Source of the DNA: Bacteroidales bacterium M7
Lineage (GTDB): Bacteria > Bacteroidota > Bacteroidia > Bacteroidales > Muribaculaceae
Assembly: GCA_001689515.1 (NCBI GenBank)
Contig: LUJR01000039.1
Span: 1 to 64,000 of the forward strand
Length of the DNA: 64,000 bases
Reading direction: 5' to 3'
Made by a program: the position numbers and the translations under genes. Position 1 is the first letter of the stretch. Every line of letters starts with the position of its first letter. The notes beneath the pieces are model-generated. The model saw nothing but the letters and a program-made list of their open reading frames with translations, had not been told where the DNA came from and searched no databases. This document shows positions 26,119-34,568 of this stretch, piece after piece.

Positions 26119-26676
26119 TTATTTTGAACTTGCAGAAGTCTGCTTTGGAGTTATCTGATTCTGGGTATAGCCAGCCTCGGCGTCTTCCTCAGAAATAGTG
26201 CGGAATCCGTATTTGTTGACACGACGCACAGCGCGTTCCTTCAACGGATAATATGCAGGAGTATCTTCAAGACCTGCATAGCCGTCTACGAGGTCATTGA
26301 AGCCGATGACACGCTGCTTGCCGGCATAGCTGACAAGCTCAACCTCTTTTTCTTCTCCAGGCTCGAAGCGTATGGCTGTCGTGGCTGGAATGTTGAGATG
26401 GTATCCAAACGCCGCCTCGCGGTCAAATTCCATATAACGGTTCACTTCCATGAAATGGAAATGCGATCCGATCTGTATGGGGCGGTCGCCTGTGTTGCGT
26501 ACAGTGATTTTCTTGGTACGGCGGTTAACATTATACTCCAGATCATCCTTGGCAAGGATGACACCGCCGACAGGCACATATGTGTCAGGTTTGAATCCGG
26601 GGGTCTCAGGATAGGTGATCTGAGGTCTCCCCTGATAGACTCCTATAGGAGTGGTATAGGATTGCTGAATTGCCAT
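26119..26676 (-). CDS. ureB: urease subunit beta, extended
   Basis: UreB is the small structural subunit that packs on the catalytic chain. The conserved core is clear (PVGGVILAKDDLEYN, VRNTGDRPIQIGSHFHFMEVN, REAAFGYHLNIPATTAIRFEPGE). At 185 residues it is longer than the usual 100-140: about 30 extra residues at the N-terminus and about 45 at the C-terminus, the latter basic (ERAVRRVNKYG) then polar. Lies 55 bp after ureA. Confidence 0.96.
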   Translation of the reverse strand: MAIQQSYTTPIGVYQGRPQITYPETPGFKPDTYVPVGGVILAKDDLEYNVNRRTKKITVRNTGDRPIQIGSHFHFMEVNRYMEFDREAAFGYHLNIPATTAIRFEPGEEKEVELVSYAGKQRVIGFNDLVDGYAGLEDTPAYYPLKERAVRRVNKYGFRTISEEDAEAGYTQNQITPKQTSASSK

Positions 26677-26731
26677 GTCGTTTAGAATTTTGGTAATTGA
26701 CTTGAAGTTTGATTGTGATCACTTGACGTGA

Positions 26732-27034
26732 TTACTTGATGGGATGATGGATGCTTACCAGACGCGTACCGTCGGTAAATACGGCTTCAACCTGCAACAG
26801 ATTGATCATGTCGGCGACTCCATCCATTACTTGCTCTTTGGTAAGGACTTGGGTTGCATCGTGCATGACTTCCTCTACAGTCTTGCCTTCGCGAGCTCCT
26901 TCCAGTGCGCATGAAGTAATGTAAGCCACTGACTCCGGGTAGTTAAGCTTCAGACCCTTGTTGAGTCGGCGCTCTGCAATCAGTCCCAGAGTAAGCAGTT
27001 TCAGCTTATCTTCTTCTTTTGGAGTTAAATGCAT
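26732..27034 (-). CDS. ureA: urease subunit gamma
   Basis: UreA is the smallest urease subunit. The 100-residue protein shows the family start MHLTPKEEDKLKLL, NYPESVAYI, EGAREGKTVEEVM and the C-terminal VEAVFTDGTRLVSIHHPI. It is the first gene of the operon. The 90-odd bases upstream, up to the tig terminator, must hold the promoter; only a weak TAATATTG box is visible, so the operon may rely on an activator. Confidence 0.98.
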   Translation of the reverse strand: MHLTPKEEDKLKLLTLGLIAERRLNKGLKLNYPESVAYITSCALEGAREGKTVEEVMHDATQVLTKEQVMDGVADMINLLQVEAVFTDGTRLVSIHHPIK

Positions 27035-27127
27035 AATAAATTTAAATTAAGGATTAGAGGTTGAGTGAATTGTTCAATATTAATAACAACAGATGCGCGT
27101 ATAAAGTTTCGGACCGGGCATAAAAAA

Positions 27128-27158
27128 TGCCGAGATTCCTGATTCAGGAGTCTCGGCA
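27128..27158 (-). terminator. tig transcription terminator
   Basis: Arms TGCCGAGA and TCTCGGCA with inner pairing TCCTG/CAGGA give a 14-bp stem; on the minus strand it is followed by TTTTTTA. Classic intrinsic terminator 25 bp after the tig stop. Confidence 0.85.
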
Positions 27159-27183
27159 TTGTATATCAGTGGGAATATGTGCT

Positions 27184-28566
27184 TCAGGCGTTAGCAGCTG
27201 CGTTGCGCTGCTCTACGAGAGCTTTGAATTCATCGATAGTGACATCCTTGTTGTCGATGGTGACAGCGTTACGGATAGCCTCGAATATCTTAAGCAGCCC
27301 GACCTGCTGAGCCAGACGTGCACGTGAGTTCTTGTCGGCGAGCATGCGCTTTGCATAATCGGCATATACATCGTCTGACAGGTTTGACATGCCGTACTGG
27401 GCAAACTGCTGACGAGCCATCATTGTGGCAAACTGAAGCATATCAGCTTCCTCTACTTTCACACCAAGTTTCTCGGCGATGCTGTCACGGATAAGCTGCC
27501 ACTTGAGATCGGGCATAAGCTGAGCAAACACGCTGTCGATATTCTCGTCATTGACATCCTTGTTGACGCTCATATACCACTTCTTGAGGACGTCCTCTGC
27601 CACTACGATGTCGCCATCGTAACGAGAGGTGTAGTACTTGTAGACGTCATCCTGGAAGAGATTCTCGCTATTGCCACGGAGCTGGTCTGCTATCATCTGC
27701 TTCACGGCTGCGCGATACTCATCTTCAGTCTTCACTTTGTCCTTGCCGAATACGTTGGTATAGAACTCCTCGTTGTGCTCAGCCGGGCGAAGCACTATGA
27801 TTTCCGAGATAGACAGCTCGAAGTCGCCTTTGACCTCAGCAGCCTTATCCTTGTCAATCTGAAGCATGGATGACAGCTCTGTGGGGTCGCCTTCGCAAGT
27901 AGCCCAGGGGTTGAAAACGACCTTGTCGCCGACCTTCTTGCCTGTGAATTTCTCAGCCTGAGCCTTATCCTTGAAGTACATGGGAGCCACTATACCATCC
28001 ACTACCTGGATAGCGTCCTCGGTCTCCTTTACAGTGCCGTCCTCGTTGAGCTCCATGATGCTGCCCTTGACAAGAGCGTCAGCCTCAAATTCTTCACCAG
28101 GAACCTGTGCGCCGAAACGCTTGCAGAGAGCCTGGTCCTGCTCGTTGATCATCTCGTCAGAGACGGTGATGGTGTAATATGGAAGTGTGACGTTCTTGTC
28201 AACCTCTATGTCAAGAGCGGGCGCGATTGCCAGCTCATACTTAAATGTATAGTCTTTTTTGTTGTCAAGGTCGAGAGCCACGACATCTACAGGCACGGGA
28301 GCACCGAGGATGTCGATTTTGTTATCCTGAAGGTATTTGATTGCAGCGTCATACACTTCATTGTTGATAACGTCTGACGCAACTTCCTTGCCGAAACGCT
28401 TTTCAAGCATACCGAAAGGCACATGTCCTTTACGGAATCCGGGGAGCGAGTGGGTCGCGCCGAGATGCTTAAGCTGTTTCTTAACCTTGTCAGCATAGTC
28501 GCTTTCTACGACATCGATAGTAAGCAGGGCCTTGTTATTGTCCTGTTTGTCAAATGTTAAGTTCAT
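27184..28566 (-). CDS. tig: trigger factor
   Basis: Trigger factor binds ribosomes near the peptide exit and shields nascent chains. The 460-residue protein has the ribosome-binding domain with the signature GFRKGHVP (about 43-50), a middle FKBP-like domain (about 150-245) and a long helical C-terminal arm domain. The middle domain is diverged, as is common in Bacteroidota, so peptidyl-prolyl isomerase activity is uncertain. Its own promoter and terminator flank it. Confidence 0.95.
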   Translation of the reverse strand: MNLTFDKQDNNKALLTIDVVESDYADKVKKQLKHLGATHSLPGFRKGHVPFGMLEKRFGKEVASDVINNEVYDAAIKYLQDNKIDILGAPVPVDVVALDLDNKKDYTFKYELAIAPALDIEVDKNVTLPYYTITVSDEMINEQDQALCKRFGAQVPGEEFEADALVKGSIMELNEDGTVKETEDAIQVVDGIVAPMYFKDKAQAEKFTGKKVGDKVVFNPWATCEGDPTELSSMLQIDKDKAAEVKGDFELSISEIIVLRPAEHNEEFYTNVFGKDKVKTEDEYRAAVKQMIADQLRGNSENLFQDDVYKYYTSRYDGDIVVAEDVLKKWYMSVNKDVNDENIDSVFAQLMPDLKWQLIRDSIAEKLGVKVEEADMLQFATMMARQQFAQYGMSNLSDDVYADYAKRMLADKNSRARLAQQVGLLKIFEAIRNAVTIDNKDVTIDEFKALVEQRNAAANA

Positions 28567-28622
28567 TGTGTCTTAAATATCTGTATATAGAGAATTTACT
28601 TTAATCTTTATATTTCAAGGTG

Positions 28623-28653
28623 CAAAATTAATACTTCAATTTAACATTAGCAA
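28623..28653 (-). promoter_or_regulatory. predicted tig promoter
   Basis: Minus strand TTG (28651-28653), 20 bp and TAATTTTG (28623-28630). The start near 28616 gives a leader of about 50 bases. Confidence 0.65.
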
Positions 28654-28713
28654 TTCGGAAGGTGAAATTATGAAATATTTTCGCCCTCTCTGACAAGTAT
28701 GGCGATTTATTCT

Positions 28714-28721
28714 TAACTTTG
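28714..28721 (+). promoter_or_regulatory. predicted prfA -7 element
   Basis: TAACTTTG matches TAnnTTTG 43 bp before the prfA ATG. A -33 element is not clear. Confidence 0.5.
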
Positions 28722-28763
28722 CAACATTATATTTACAACCAATCCGACCACCCTATTGTTCTG

Positions 28764-29873
28764 ATGTCTGACAACTCGCTGCTTTCACGCCTTGACGGCA
28801 TAGAGTCAAGATTTGCCGAGGTAAGCACCCTGATCACCGACCCTGATGTCATCGCCGACATGAAACGCTATGTGCGGCTGACCAAAGAATACAAGGATCT
28901 TGAGAAACTTGTATCCACCACGCGCAAATATAAAAATTTACTTGGCAATATAGATGAAGCCAAACTCGTGCTTGAGACAGAGAGTGACGAGGAAATGCGA
29001 CAAATGGCTAAAGAGGAGCTGGATGAAGCCACCACCTCTCTCCCATCCATAGAAGAAGAAATCAAGCTGCTGCTGATACCTGCCGACCCCGAGGATTCTA
29101 AAAATGCGATTTTGGAAATACGTGGAGGCACGGGAGGTGATGAGGCAGCCATATTTGCCGGAGACCTCACCAAAATGTATATGAAATACTGCGAGTCCAA
29201 GGGCTGGAACGTTGCCGTCACTAGCGCAAGCGAAGGGGCTGCCGGAGGCTATAAGGAAATCGTCATGTCCGTATCTGGCGATGGAGTGTACGGTATCCTG
29301 AAATACGAGAGCGGCGTGCATCGCGTCCAGCGCGTCCCTGCCACCGAGACCCAGGGTCGTGTACACACATCGGCTGCCACAGTGGCGGTGCTGCCTGAAG
29401 CGGAGCCTTTTGATGTGGAGATCAATGAAGGCGAAATCAAATGGGACACCTTCCGCAGCGGGGGCGCCGGAGGTCAGAATGTCAATAAGGTGGAGTCAGG
29501 TGTGCGTCTGCGCTATATGTGGCGTAACCCCAACACCGGTGTATCTGAGGAAATACTCATAGAGTGTACGGAGACACGTGACCAGCCCAAGAACAAGGAA
29601 CGTGCCCTCAGTCGCCTCCGCACCTTTATATATGACAAAGAACATCAAAAATACATCGACGACATAGCCTCACGACGCAAAACCATGGTATCGACAGGTG
29701 ACCGTTCAGCAAAAATACGCACCTATAACTATCCCCAGGGACGCATCACCGACCATCGCATCAACTACACCATATATAATCTACAAGCCTTTGTCGATGG
29801 TGACATACAGGACGTAATCGACCACCTCATCATCGCCGAAAACGCCGAAAAGCTGAAAGCCACCGAGCTGTGA
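28764..29873 (+). CDS. prfA: peptide chain release factor 1
   Basis: RF1 recognises UAA and UAG and triggers release of the finished protein. The start was set at 28764 (MSDNSLLSRLDGIE, 369 residues); the longer frame begins at the promoter. The GGQ motif sits in FRSGGAGGQNVNKVES, and the codon-recognition tripeptide PAT (RVPATETQ) identifies RF1 rather than RF2, which has SPF. The gene stands alone before the rpsF operon. Confidence 0.97.
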   Translation: MSDNSLLSRLDGIESRFAEVSTLITDPDVIADMKRYVRLTKEYKDLEKLVSTTRKYKNLLGNIDEAKLVLETESDEEMRQMAKEELDEATTSLPSIEEEIKLLLIPADPEDSKNAILEIRGGTGGDEAAIFAGDLTKMYMKYCESKGWNVAVTSASEGAAGGYKEIVMSVSGDGVYGILKYESGVHRVQRVPATETQGRVHTSAATVAVLPEAEPFDVEINEGEIKWDTFRSGGAGGQNVNKVESGVRLRYMWRNPNTGVSEEILIECTETRDQPKNKERALSRLRTFIYDKEHQKYIDDIASRRKTMVSTGDRSAKIRTYNYPQGRITDHRINYTIYNLQAFVDGDIQDVIDHLIIAENAEKLKATEL

Positions 29874-29874
29874 C

Positions 29875-29905
29875 TTGCTTATTTGAGATATAATCCGTAT
29901 CTTTG
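29875..29905 (+). promoter_or_regulatory. predicted promoter of the rpsF-rpsR-rplI operon
   Basis: TTG (29875-29877), 20 bp and TATCTTTG (29898-29905), just after the prfA stop. The start near 29912 gives a leader of about 43 bases. Confidence 0.7.
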
Positions 29906-29954
29906 CACAGATTTTTCAGAAAATCACATAACATAACTCAATTATCAACCCAAA

Positions 29955-30335
29955 ATGAATCACTACGAAACCGTTTTCATTTTAACTCCCGTTTTATCTG
30001 ACGAACAGATGAAGGAAGCGGTAGAGAAGTTCTCAAAGGTTCTCACCGACAACGGTGCTGCCATTGTGAACACCGAGATGTGGGGTCTCCGCAAGCTGGC
30101 GTATCCCATCCAGAAGAAATCTACCGGTTTTTACACACTTGTCGAGTTTGACGCTAACCCCGAAGTAGTAAGCAAGCTTGAGACAGCATTCCGCCGTGAC
30201 GAGCGCGTGCTCCGCTTCCTCACATTCCGTCTTGACAAGTACGCACACGAGTATGCTATCAAGCGTCGTAACCTCAAGGCAAACAAGCCTGCAGAGGTCG
30301 TAGCAGAAGTAGAAACAGTAACTAAGGAGGACTAA
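29955..30335 (+). CDS. rpsF: 30S ribosomal protein S6
   Basis: S6 binds the central domain of 16S rRNA as a dimer with S18. The 126-residue protein starts MNHYETVFILTPVLSDEQ and has LRKLAYPIQKKSTGFYTLVEF. The C-terminal extension is acidic. First gene of the rpsF-rpsR-rplI operon; rpsR starts 4 bp after its stop. Confidence 0.98.
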   Translation: MNHYETVFILTPVLSDEQMKEAVEKFSKVLTDNGAAIVNTEMWGLRKLAYPIQKKSTGFYTLVEFDANPEVVSKLETAFRRDERVLRFLTFRLDKYAHEYAIKRRNLKANKPAEVVAEVETVTKED

Positions 30336-30339
30336 CCAC

Positions 30340-30609
30340 ATGGCACAGGCTAATTCAGAAATCCGTTATTTGACTCCCCTTTCGGTTGACGTCAAGAAGA
30401 AAAAATACTGCCGTTTCAAGCGTGCAGGTATCAAGTATATCGATTACAAGGATCCCGAATTTCTCAAGAAGTTCCTCAACGAGCAGGGCAAGATTCTTCC
30501 CCGTCGCATCACCGGTACTTCACTGAAGTTCCAGCGTCGTGTGGCTCAGGCAGTTAAGCGTGCCCGTCACCTCGCCCTCCTCCCCTACGTAACCGATTTG
30601 ATGAAATAA
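30340..30609 (+). CDS. rpsR: 30S ribosomal protein S18
   Basis: S18 forms the platform of the small subunit with S6. The 89-residue basic protein has the conserved core KKYCRFKRAGIKYIDYKD and LPRRITGTSLKFQRRVAQAVKRARHLALLPY. A single Cys (C27) replaces the full zinc set found in some phyla. Confidence 0.98.
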   Translation: MAQANSEIRYLTPLSVDVKKKKYCRFKRAGIKYIDYKDPEFLKKFLNEQGKILPRRITGTSLKFQRRVAQAVKRARHLALLPYVTDLMK

Positions 30610-30634
30610 CTTTAAAGCCACGAGTACATATCAT

Positions 30635-31078
30635 ATGAAGATTATACTTAAAGAAGACATCAACAACCTTGGATACAAGGACGATGTCGTGGAAGTGAAG
30701 AACGGCTATGGCCGCAACTATCTCATTCCTCAGGGCAAAGCTGTAATCGCCACTCCGTCGGCTCTTAAAGTTCTTGCAGAGAACCAGCGTCAGCAGGCTC
30801 ACAAGCTTGCCAAAATCAAGGCTGATGCAGAAGCTGCAGCAGAAGCACTCAAGGACGTTTCGCTCACCATCGGAGCAAAGGCAAGCTCAACAGGCACCAT
30901 CTTCGGCTCTGTCAACAACATCCAGATCGCTGAAGCTCTCGAGAAGCTCGGTCACAACGTGGACCGCAAGCTCATCACACTCAAGCAGAGCGTGAAGGAA
31001 CTTGGCAAATACAACGCTACCATCCGTTTCCACAAGGAGGTATCTGTTGAGATTCCTTTTGAGGTAGTAGCAGAGTAA
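30635..31078 (+). CDS. rplI: 50S ribosomal protein L9
   Basis: L9 binds 23S rRNA near the L1 stalk through its N-domain and extends a long helix away from the ribosome. The 147 residues include the N-domain signature (KIILKEDINNLGYKDDVVEVKNGYGRNYLIP), the connecting helix (about 42-75) and the C-domain. Last gene of the operon, followed by a strong terminator. Confidence 0.98.
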   Translation: MKIILKEDINNLGYKDDVVEVKNGYGRNYLIPQGKAVIATPSALKVLAENQRQQAHKLAKIKADAEAAAEALKDVSLTIGAKASSTGTIFGSVNNIQIAEALEKLGHNVDRKLITLKQSVKELGKYNATIRFHKEVSVEIPFEVVAE

Positions 31079-31106
31079 TCCTTTCTCTGGATACAAAGCA
31101 TATATG

Positions 31107-31145
31107 GAAAGTCTGTATCGGCAAAACGATACAGACTTTCTTTTT
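31107..31145 (+). terminator. terminator of the rpsF operon
   Basis: A perfect 14-bp stem, GAAAGTCTGTATCG with CGATACAGACTTTC, around the loop GCAAAA, followed by TTTTT. Confidence 0.92.
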
Positions 31146-31212
31146 ATAAACTTTTACATCAACAGGGTGTTATGTATGTATCACGTTATAGCTATTTGTT
31201 TTAGAGGATTGG

Positions 31213-31289
31213 GATTAATCTTTGCAGCCTGCCATGTCGTATGGCTGACAAGATGTAACTCCTGGCTGGTTGAATCCAAGTCAGGAGTT
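31213..31289 (+). ncRNA. possible short RNA or tpx leader element
   Basis: A promoter-like box TTAATCTTTG (31215-31224) has TA and TTTG separated by three rather than two bases. It is followed by a hairpin with arms AACTCCTG (31257-31264) and CAGGAGTT (31282-31289) and then TCCTTT. This could be a transcript of roughly 60 bases or a leader element for tpx. The rest of the 302-bp gap between rplI and tpx shows nothing else that I can support. Confidence 0.25.
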
Positions 31290-31380
31290 TCCTTTGGCGG
31301 TTCATGCAACAAAACATCTATCCAGATTGTTAGATACTTGACTACAAATCAATACAAAGCATTAATCCCATAATACCCAT

Positions 31381-31881
31381 ATGGAGACAATTTATTTCAA
31401 AGGCACCCCGTGTCACACCTACGGCTCACTGCCCCAGGTAGGAAGCGAAGCTCCCTGCTTTCATCTGACCAGCATCAATCTTGAGCAGATCACATGCGAG
31501 ACATTTAAAGGAAAACGCATAGTACTCAACATATTTCCAAGTCTCGACACCGATGTATGCGCCCGTTCTGTGCGTAAGTTCAATGTCGAAGCTGCCAAAC
31601 TTGACAATGTGGCTGTGGTATGCGTTTCTATGGATCTGCCGTTTGCCATGGCAAGATTCTGCACAATCAACAATATCGAAAATGTCACACCCGCCTCGGC
31701 ATTCCGCTCTCCGCTTTTCGGTCAGAAATACGGTGTGCAGTTATGTGACGGACCGCTGGCAGGGCTGCTCGCAAGAGCTGTAGTAGTAATAGGCACAGAC
31801 GGCAAAGTGCTCTATCAGCAGCTCGTCGAGGAAATCACCAACGAACCCGACTACGAAGGAGCTATATCTGTACTGAAATAG
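31381..31881 (+). CDS. tpx: thiol peroxidase (peroxiredoxin)
   Basis: Tpx is a periplasmic or cytosolic 2-Cys peroxiredoxin that reduces hydroperoxides using thioredoxin. The 166-residue protein has the peroxidatic C60 in PSLDTDVC and the resolving C94 in AMARFC, the spacing usual for Tpx, plus the catalytic Thr in T57 and an Arg late in the chain. No signal peptide is present, so it should be cytoplasmic. Thioredoxin reductase is encoded at 51056. Confidence 0.95.
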   Translation: METIYFKGTPCHTYGSLPQVGSEAPCFHLTSINLEQITCETFKGKRIVLNIFPSLDTDVCARSVRKFNVEAAKLDNVAVVCVSMDLPFAMARFCTINNIENVTPASAFRSPLFGQKYGVQLCDGPLAGLLARAVVVIGTDGKVLYQQLVEEITNEPDYEGAISVLK

Positions 31882-31904
31882 AGATGACATCCAGCTCATA
31901 GCAG

Positions 31905-31935
31905 TTGTAGCTAATAATATAAATGCGTAACTTTG
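31905..31935 (+). promoter_or_regulatory. predicted lon promoter
   Basis: TTG (31905-31907), 20 bp and TAACTTTG (31928-31935). The start near 31942 leaves a leader of about 214 bases before lon, which contains the inverted repeat at 32001-32090. Confidence 0.65.
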
Positions 31936-32000
31936 CATAAAGCAAGTTGCGCATTTGCTTTTAGAGGTTGTTGCAGAACTTCAAAAACATGCTAAAACCA

Positions 32001-32090
32001 GTAGGGACATGCCATGGCATGTCAGATTGGGCAAAATATGGAGTCTTGAACCCTACGAAATGATGCTGACATGCCATGGCATGTCCCTAC
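32001..32090. repeat. REP/MITE-like element: inverted repeat with palindromic arms in the lon leader
   Basis: Two 25-bp arms (32001-32025 and 32066-32090) are perfect reverse complements. Each arm itself contains the 18-bp palindrome GACATGCCATGGCATGTC, so the element folds in several ways. Imperfect matches extend outward (GTTGCAG and AACTTC on the left, GAAGAACTTCC and CTGCAAC on the right). The 40-bp centre is unremarkable. It resembles the short palindromic elements scattered through bacterial genomes and would be transcribed in the lon leader. No second copy is seen in this window. Confidence 0.75.
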
Positions 32091-32155
32091 AAGTTGAAGA
32101 ACTTCCAGAGCTGCAACATCCCCTTATATTAAGATTTTGCAATAACAGATATTTG

Positions 32156-34543
32156 ATGAGTCAGGATTCCCAGCAGATAGTTTCTTTCGGTCAGATAGAC
32201 TTAAACTCCGAGATGCTTAAAAACGCGCCGGTAGCAGACGATTTACCCATTCTACCGACACGTGACATGGTATTGTTTCCAGGTATCACTGTGCCGATAT
32301 CGTTAGGCAGAGAGGCTTCATTGCGCACCGCAGAAGCTGCCCATGCCAAAAATGTAGTAATCGGAGTGGTATGCCAGAGTTCACCTGACATTGAGGCTCC
32401 TACTGTACATCAGTTACGCCAGTTTGGCGTGACAGCCCGCATACTGCAAATCTTCGACGTGCCTGACGGCGGTAAGATGGCGATTGTGCATGCGTTTGAC
32501 AAATTCAAGGTTATAGGCATGTCTGAAGGAGCCACATTGCCCGAGGCATCGGTGTCTGCACAAGTACGCATAATCAAGGAAACCACACCGCGCCCATCAG
32601 ACAAAGAGTTTAAAGCTCTCATAAACGGCATCACAAAAACAACACTGGCATTGATTGAGAATTCAGGACCTGCCATGGCAGAACTGGCAATAAATATCAA
32701 AAATGCCGAAGGTACCAACACGCTCATCAATCTGATCAGCACTCATGCACCATTCAGCACCGACTTCAAGATAGAGCTGTTGCGCGAAAGCCGCCTCAAG
32801 GAACGTGCATTCAAACTGATGGTAGCATTGTCACGTGATGAACAGAAATCAGTGCTGTTTAAAGTCATCATGGACCGCACGAAAGCTATGCTTGACGAAC
32901 ATCAACGCAAGACGTTCCTGCGGGCGCAGCTTGATACAATCAAAGAGGAACTCTACGGGGAGGACGAAGACATAGCACAGCTCAAAGAGCAGTCGCAAGC
33001 AGTGAATTTTCCCGATAATGTCCGCACCATATTTGACAAGGAGCTTGAAAAACTTGAGCGCATCCAGCCCCAAAGTCCTGATTATTCAGTGCAATACACT
33101 TACCTACAGACATTGTTAGGGCTGCCCTGGGGCATAGAGGATGATGGAAACAAAGACTTTCATAAAGCCGAGGAAATTCTTGACAGCGAGCACTTCGGAT
33201 TAGAGAAAGTCAAGGAAAGGATACTGGAGCAGCTGGCAGTCATAATGAACGCCCCCGACAGCCATGCTCCGATAATCTGCTTAGTAGGTGCGCCTGGTGT
33301 CGGCAAGACATCCTTAGGACAATCCATCGCCAGTGCCATGGGACGGAAATACGAGCGCGTGGCATTAGGTGGCTTGCATGACGAAGCCGAAATCAGAGGA
33401 CACAGACGCACATACATCGGGGCGATGCCCGGACGCATCATCTCGGCACTCAAACGCTGCAGCACATCCAATCCTGTGATGCTGCTTGATGAAATAGACA
33501 AAATCGGCAGCGATTACCGTGGTGATCCATCAGCAGCACTCTTGGAAGTGCTCGATCCCGAGCAGAACTGCCGTTTCCACGACAACTATGTAGATGTGGA
33601 CTTTGACCTGTCTCATGTACTCTTCATTGCTACCGCCAACAGCCTTGCGGGAGTGCCACAACCGCTGCTTGACCGTATGGAGGTCATAGAAATCAGCGGC
33701 TACCTGCTGGAAGAGAAAGTCGAGATAGCGCGTCGCCATCTTCTCCCACGCCTCCGCAGGGAGATGGGTATCCATACGGAAGACGTGAACGTAACCGATG
33801 CTGCAATCATCACAATAATCGAGTCCTATACCGCCGAGAGCGGTGTGCGCCAGCTTGAAAAAAAGCTTGCCTCACTCCTGCGCAAGTCAGTGCTCAACAA
33901 GATGCGCAACGGAGACAGCGGTGTCACAATTGATACACCTGATGTCAAGCAATACTTAGGTGCTGCGCCCTATATCAAGGATAAATATGAGGGCAACGAA
34001 TACCCTGGTGTCGTGACAGGACTGGCATGGACGCAGGCTGGCGGCGAAATCCTGTTCATAGAGTCTTCACTCGCCCCAGGTAAAACAGAAAAAATATCTT
34101 TGACAGGCAATCTCGGCGATGTGATGAAAGAGTCAGCTGTCATCGCATTGCAATATATTAAGTCTCATGCGGACCTTTGGGACATCAATTCCGATATTTT
34201 CGAGAAGAACACGCTCCATATCCATGTGCCCGAAGGAGCAATACCTAAAGACGGACCATCTGCGGGCATAACCATGGCAACTTCAATCGCCTCAATTCTC
34301 ACAGGACGAAAGGTGAAAGAACGCATAGCCATGACCGGAGAAATCACCCTGAGGGGCAAAGTGCTCCCAGTAGGAGGCATCAAAGAGAAAATATTGGCTG
34401 CCAAACGAGCCGGCATAGACACAATCATACTTTCGGAAGCGAACCGCAAGGACATTGAGGAGATAAAGAACGAATATATCGAAGGTCTCCAGTTTGTCTA
34501 CGTCAAAAACGTCAAGGAAGTCATCGACTACGCATTGATATAA
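32156..34543 (+). CDS. lon: ATP-dependent protease Lon
   Basis: Lon degrades misfolded and some regulatory proteins in the cytoplasm. The start was set at 32156 (MSQDSQQIVSF, 795 residues); the open frame extends upstream only because it reads through the inverted repeat. The N-terminal substrate domain (about 30-240, starting LPTRDMVLFPG), AAA+ module with Walker A GAPGVGKT (378-385) and VMLLDEIDK, and the protease domain with the catalytic dyad S702 (PKDGPSAG) and K745 (GGIKEK) are complete. It has its own promoter and an unusually long leader. Confidence 0.97.
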   Translation: MSQDSQQIVSFGQIDLNSEMLKNAPVADDLPILPTRDMVLFPGITVPISLGREASLRTAEAAHAKNVVIGVVCQSSPDIEAPTVHQLRQFGVTARILQIFDVPDGGKMAIVHAFDKFKVIGMSEGATLPEASVSAQVRIIKETTPRPSDKEFKALINGITKTTLALIENSGPAMAELAINIKNAEGTNTLINLISTHAPFSTDFKIELLRESRLKERAFKLMVALSRDEQKSVLFKVIMDRTKAMLDEHQRKTFLRAQLDTIKEELYGEDEDIAQLKEQSQAVNFPDNVRTIFDKELEKLERIQPQSPDYSVQYTYLQTLLGLPWGIEDDGNKDFHKAEEILDSEHFGLEKVKERILEQLAVIMNAPDSHAPIICLVGAPGVGKTSLGQSIASAMGRKYERVALGGLHDEAEIRGHRRTYIGAMPGRIISALKRCSTSNPVMLLDEIDKIGSDYRGDPSAALLEVLDPEQNCRFHDNYVDVDFDLSHVLFIATANSLAGVPQPLLDRMEVIEISGYLLEEKVEIARRHLLPRLRREMGIHTEDVNVTDAAIITIIESYTAESGVRQLEKKLASLLRKSVLNKMRNGDSGVTIDTPDVKQYLGAAPYIKDKYEGNEYPGVVTGLAWTQAGGEILFIESSLAPGKTEKISLTGNLGDVMKESAVIALQYIKSHADLWDINSDIFEKNTLHIHVPEGAIPKDGPSAGITMATSIASILTGRKVKERIAMTGEITLRGKVLPVGGIKEKILAAKRAGIDTIILSEANRKDIEEIKNEYIEGLQFVYVKNVKEVIDYALI

Positions 34544-34568
34544 TATTAGACATCACACCCAGTCTCAT

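Noticed and set aside
31104..31373. 89-codon open frame after rplI
   Set aside because: Its start is the rplI terminator hairpin itself, and the translation has no recognisable features.
31955..32155. Upstream extension of lon by 67 codons
   Set aside because: Reads through the inverted repeat and has no Lon homology; ATG 32156 matches the family start.
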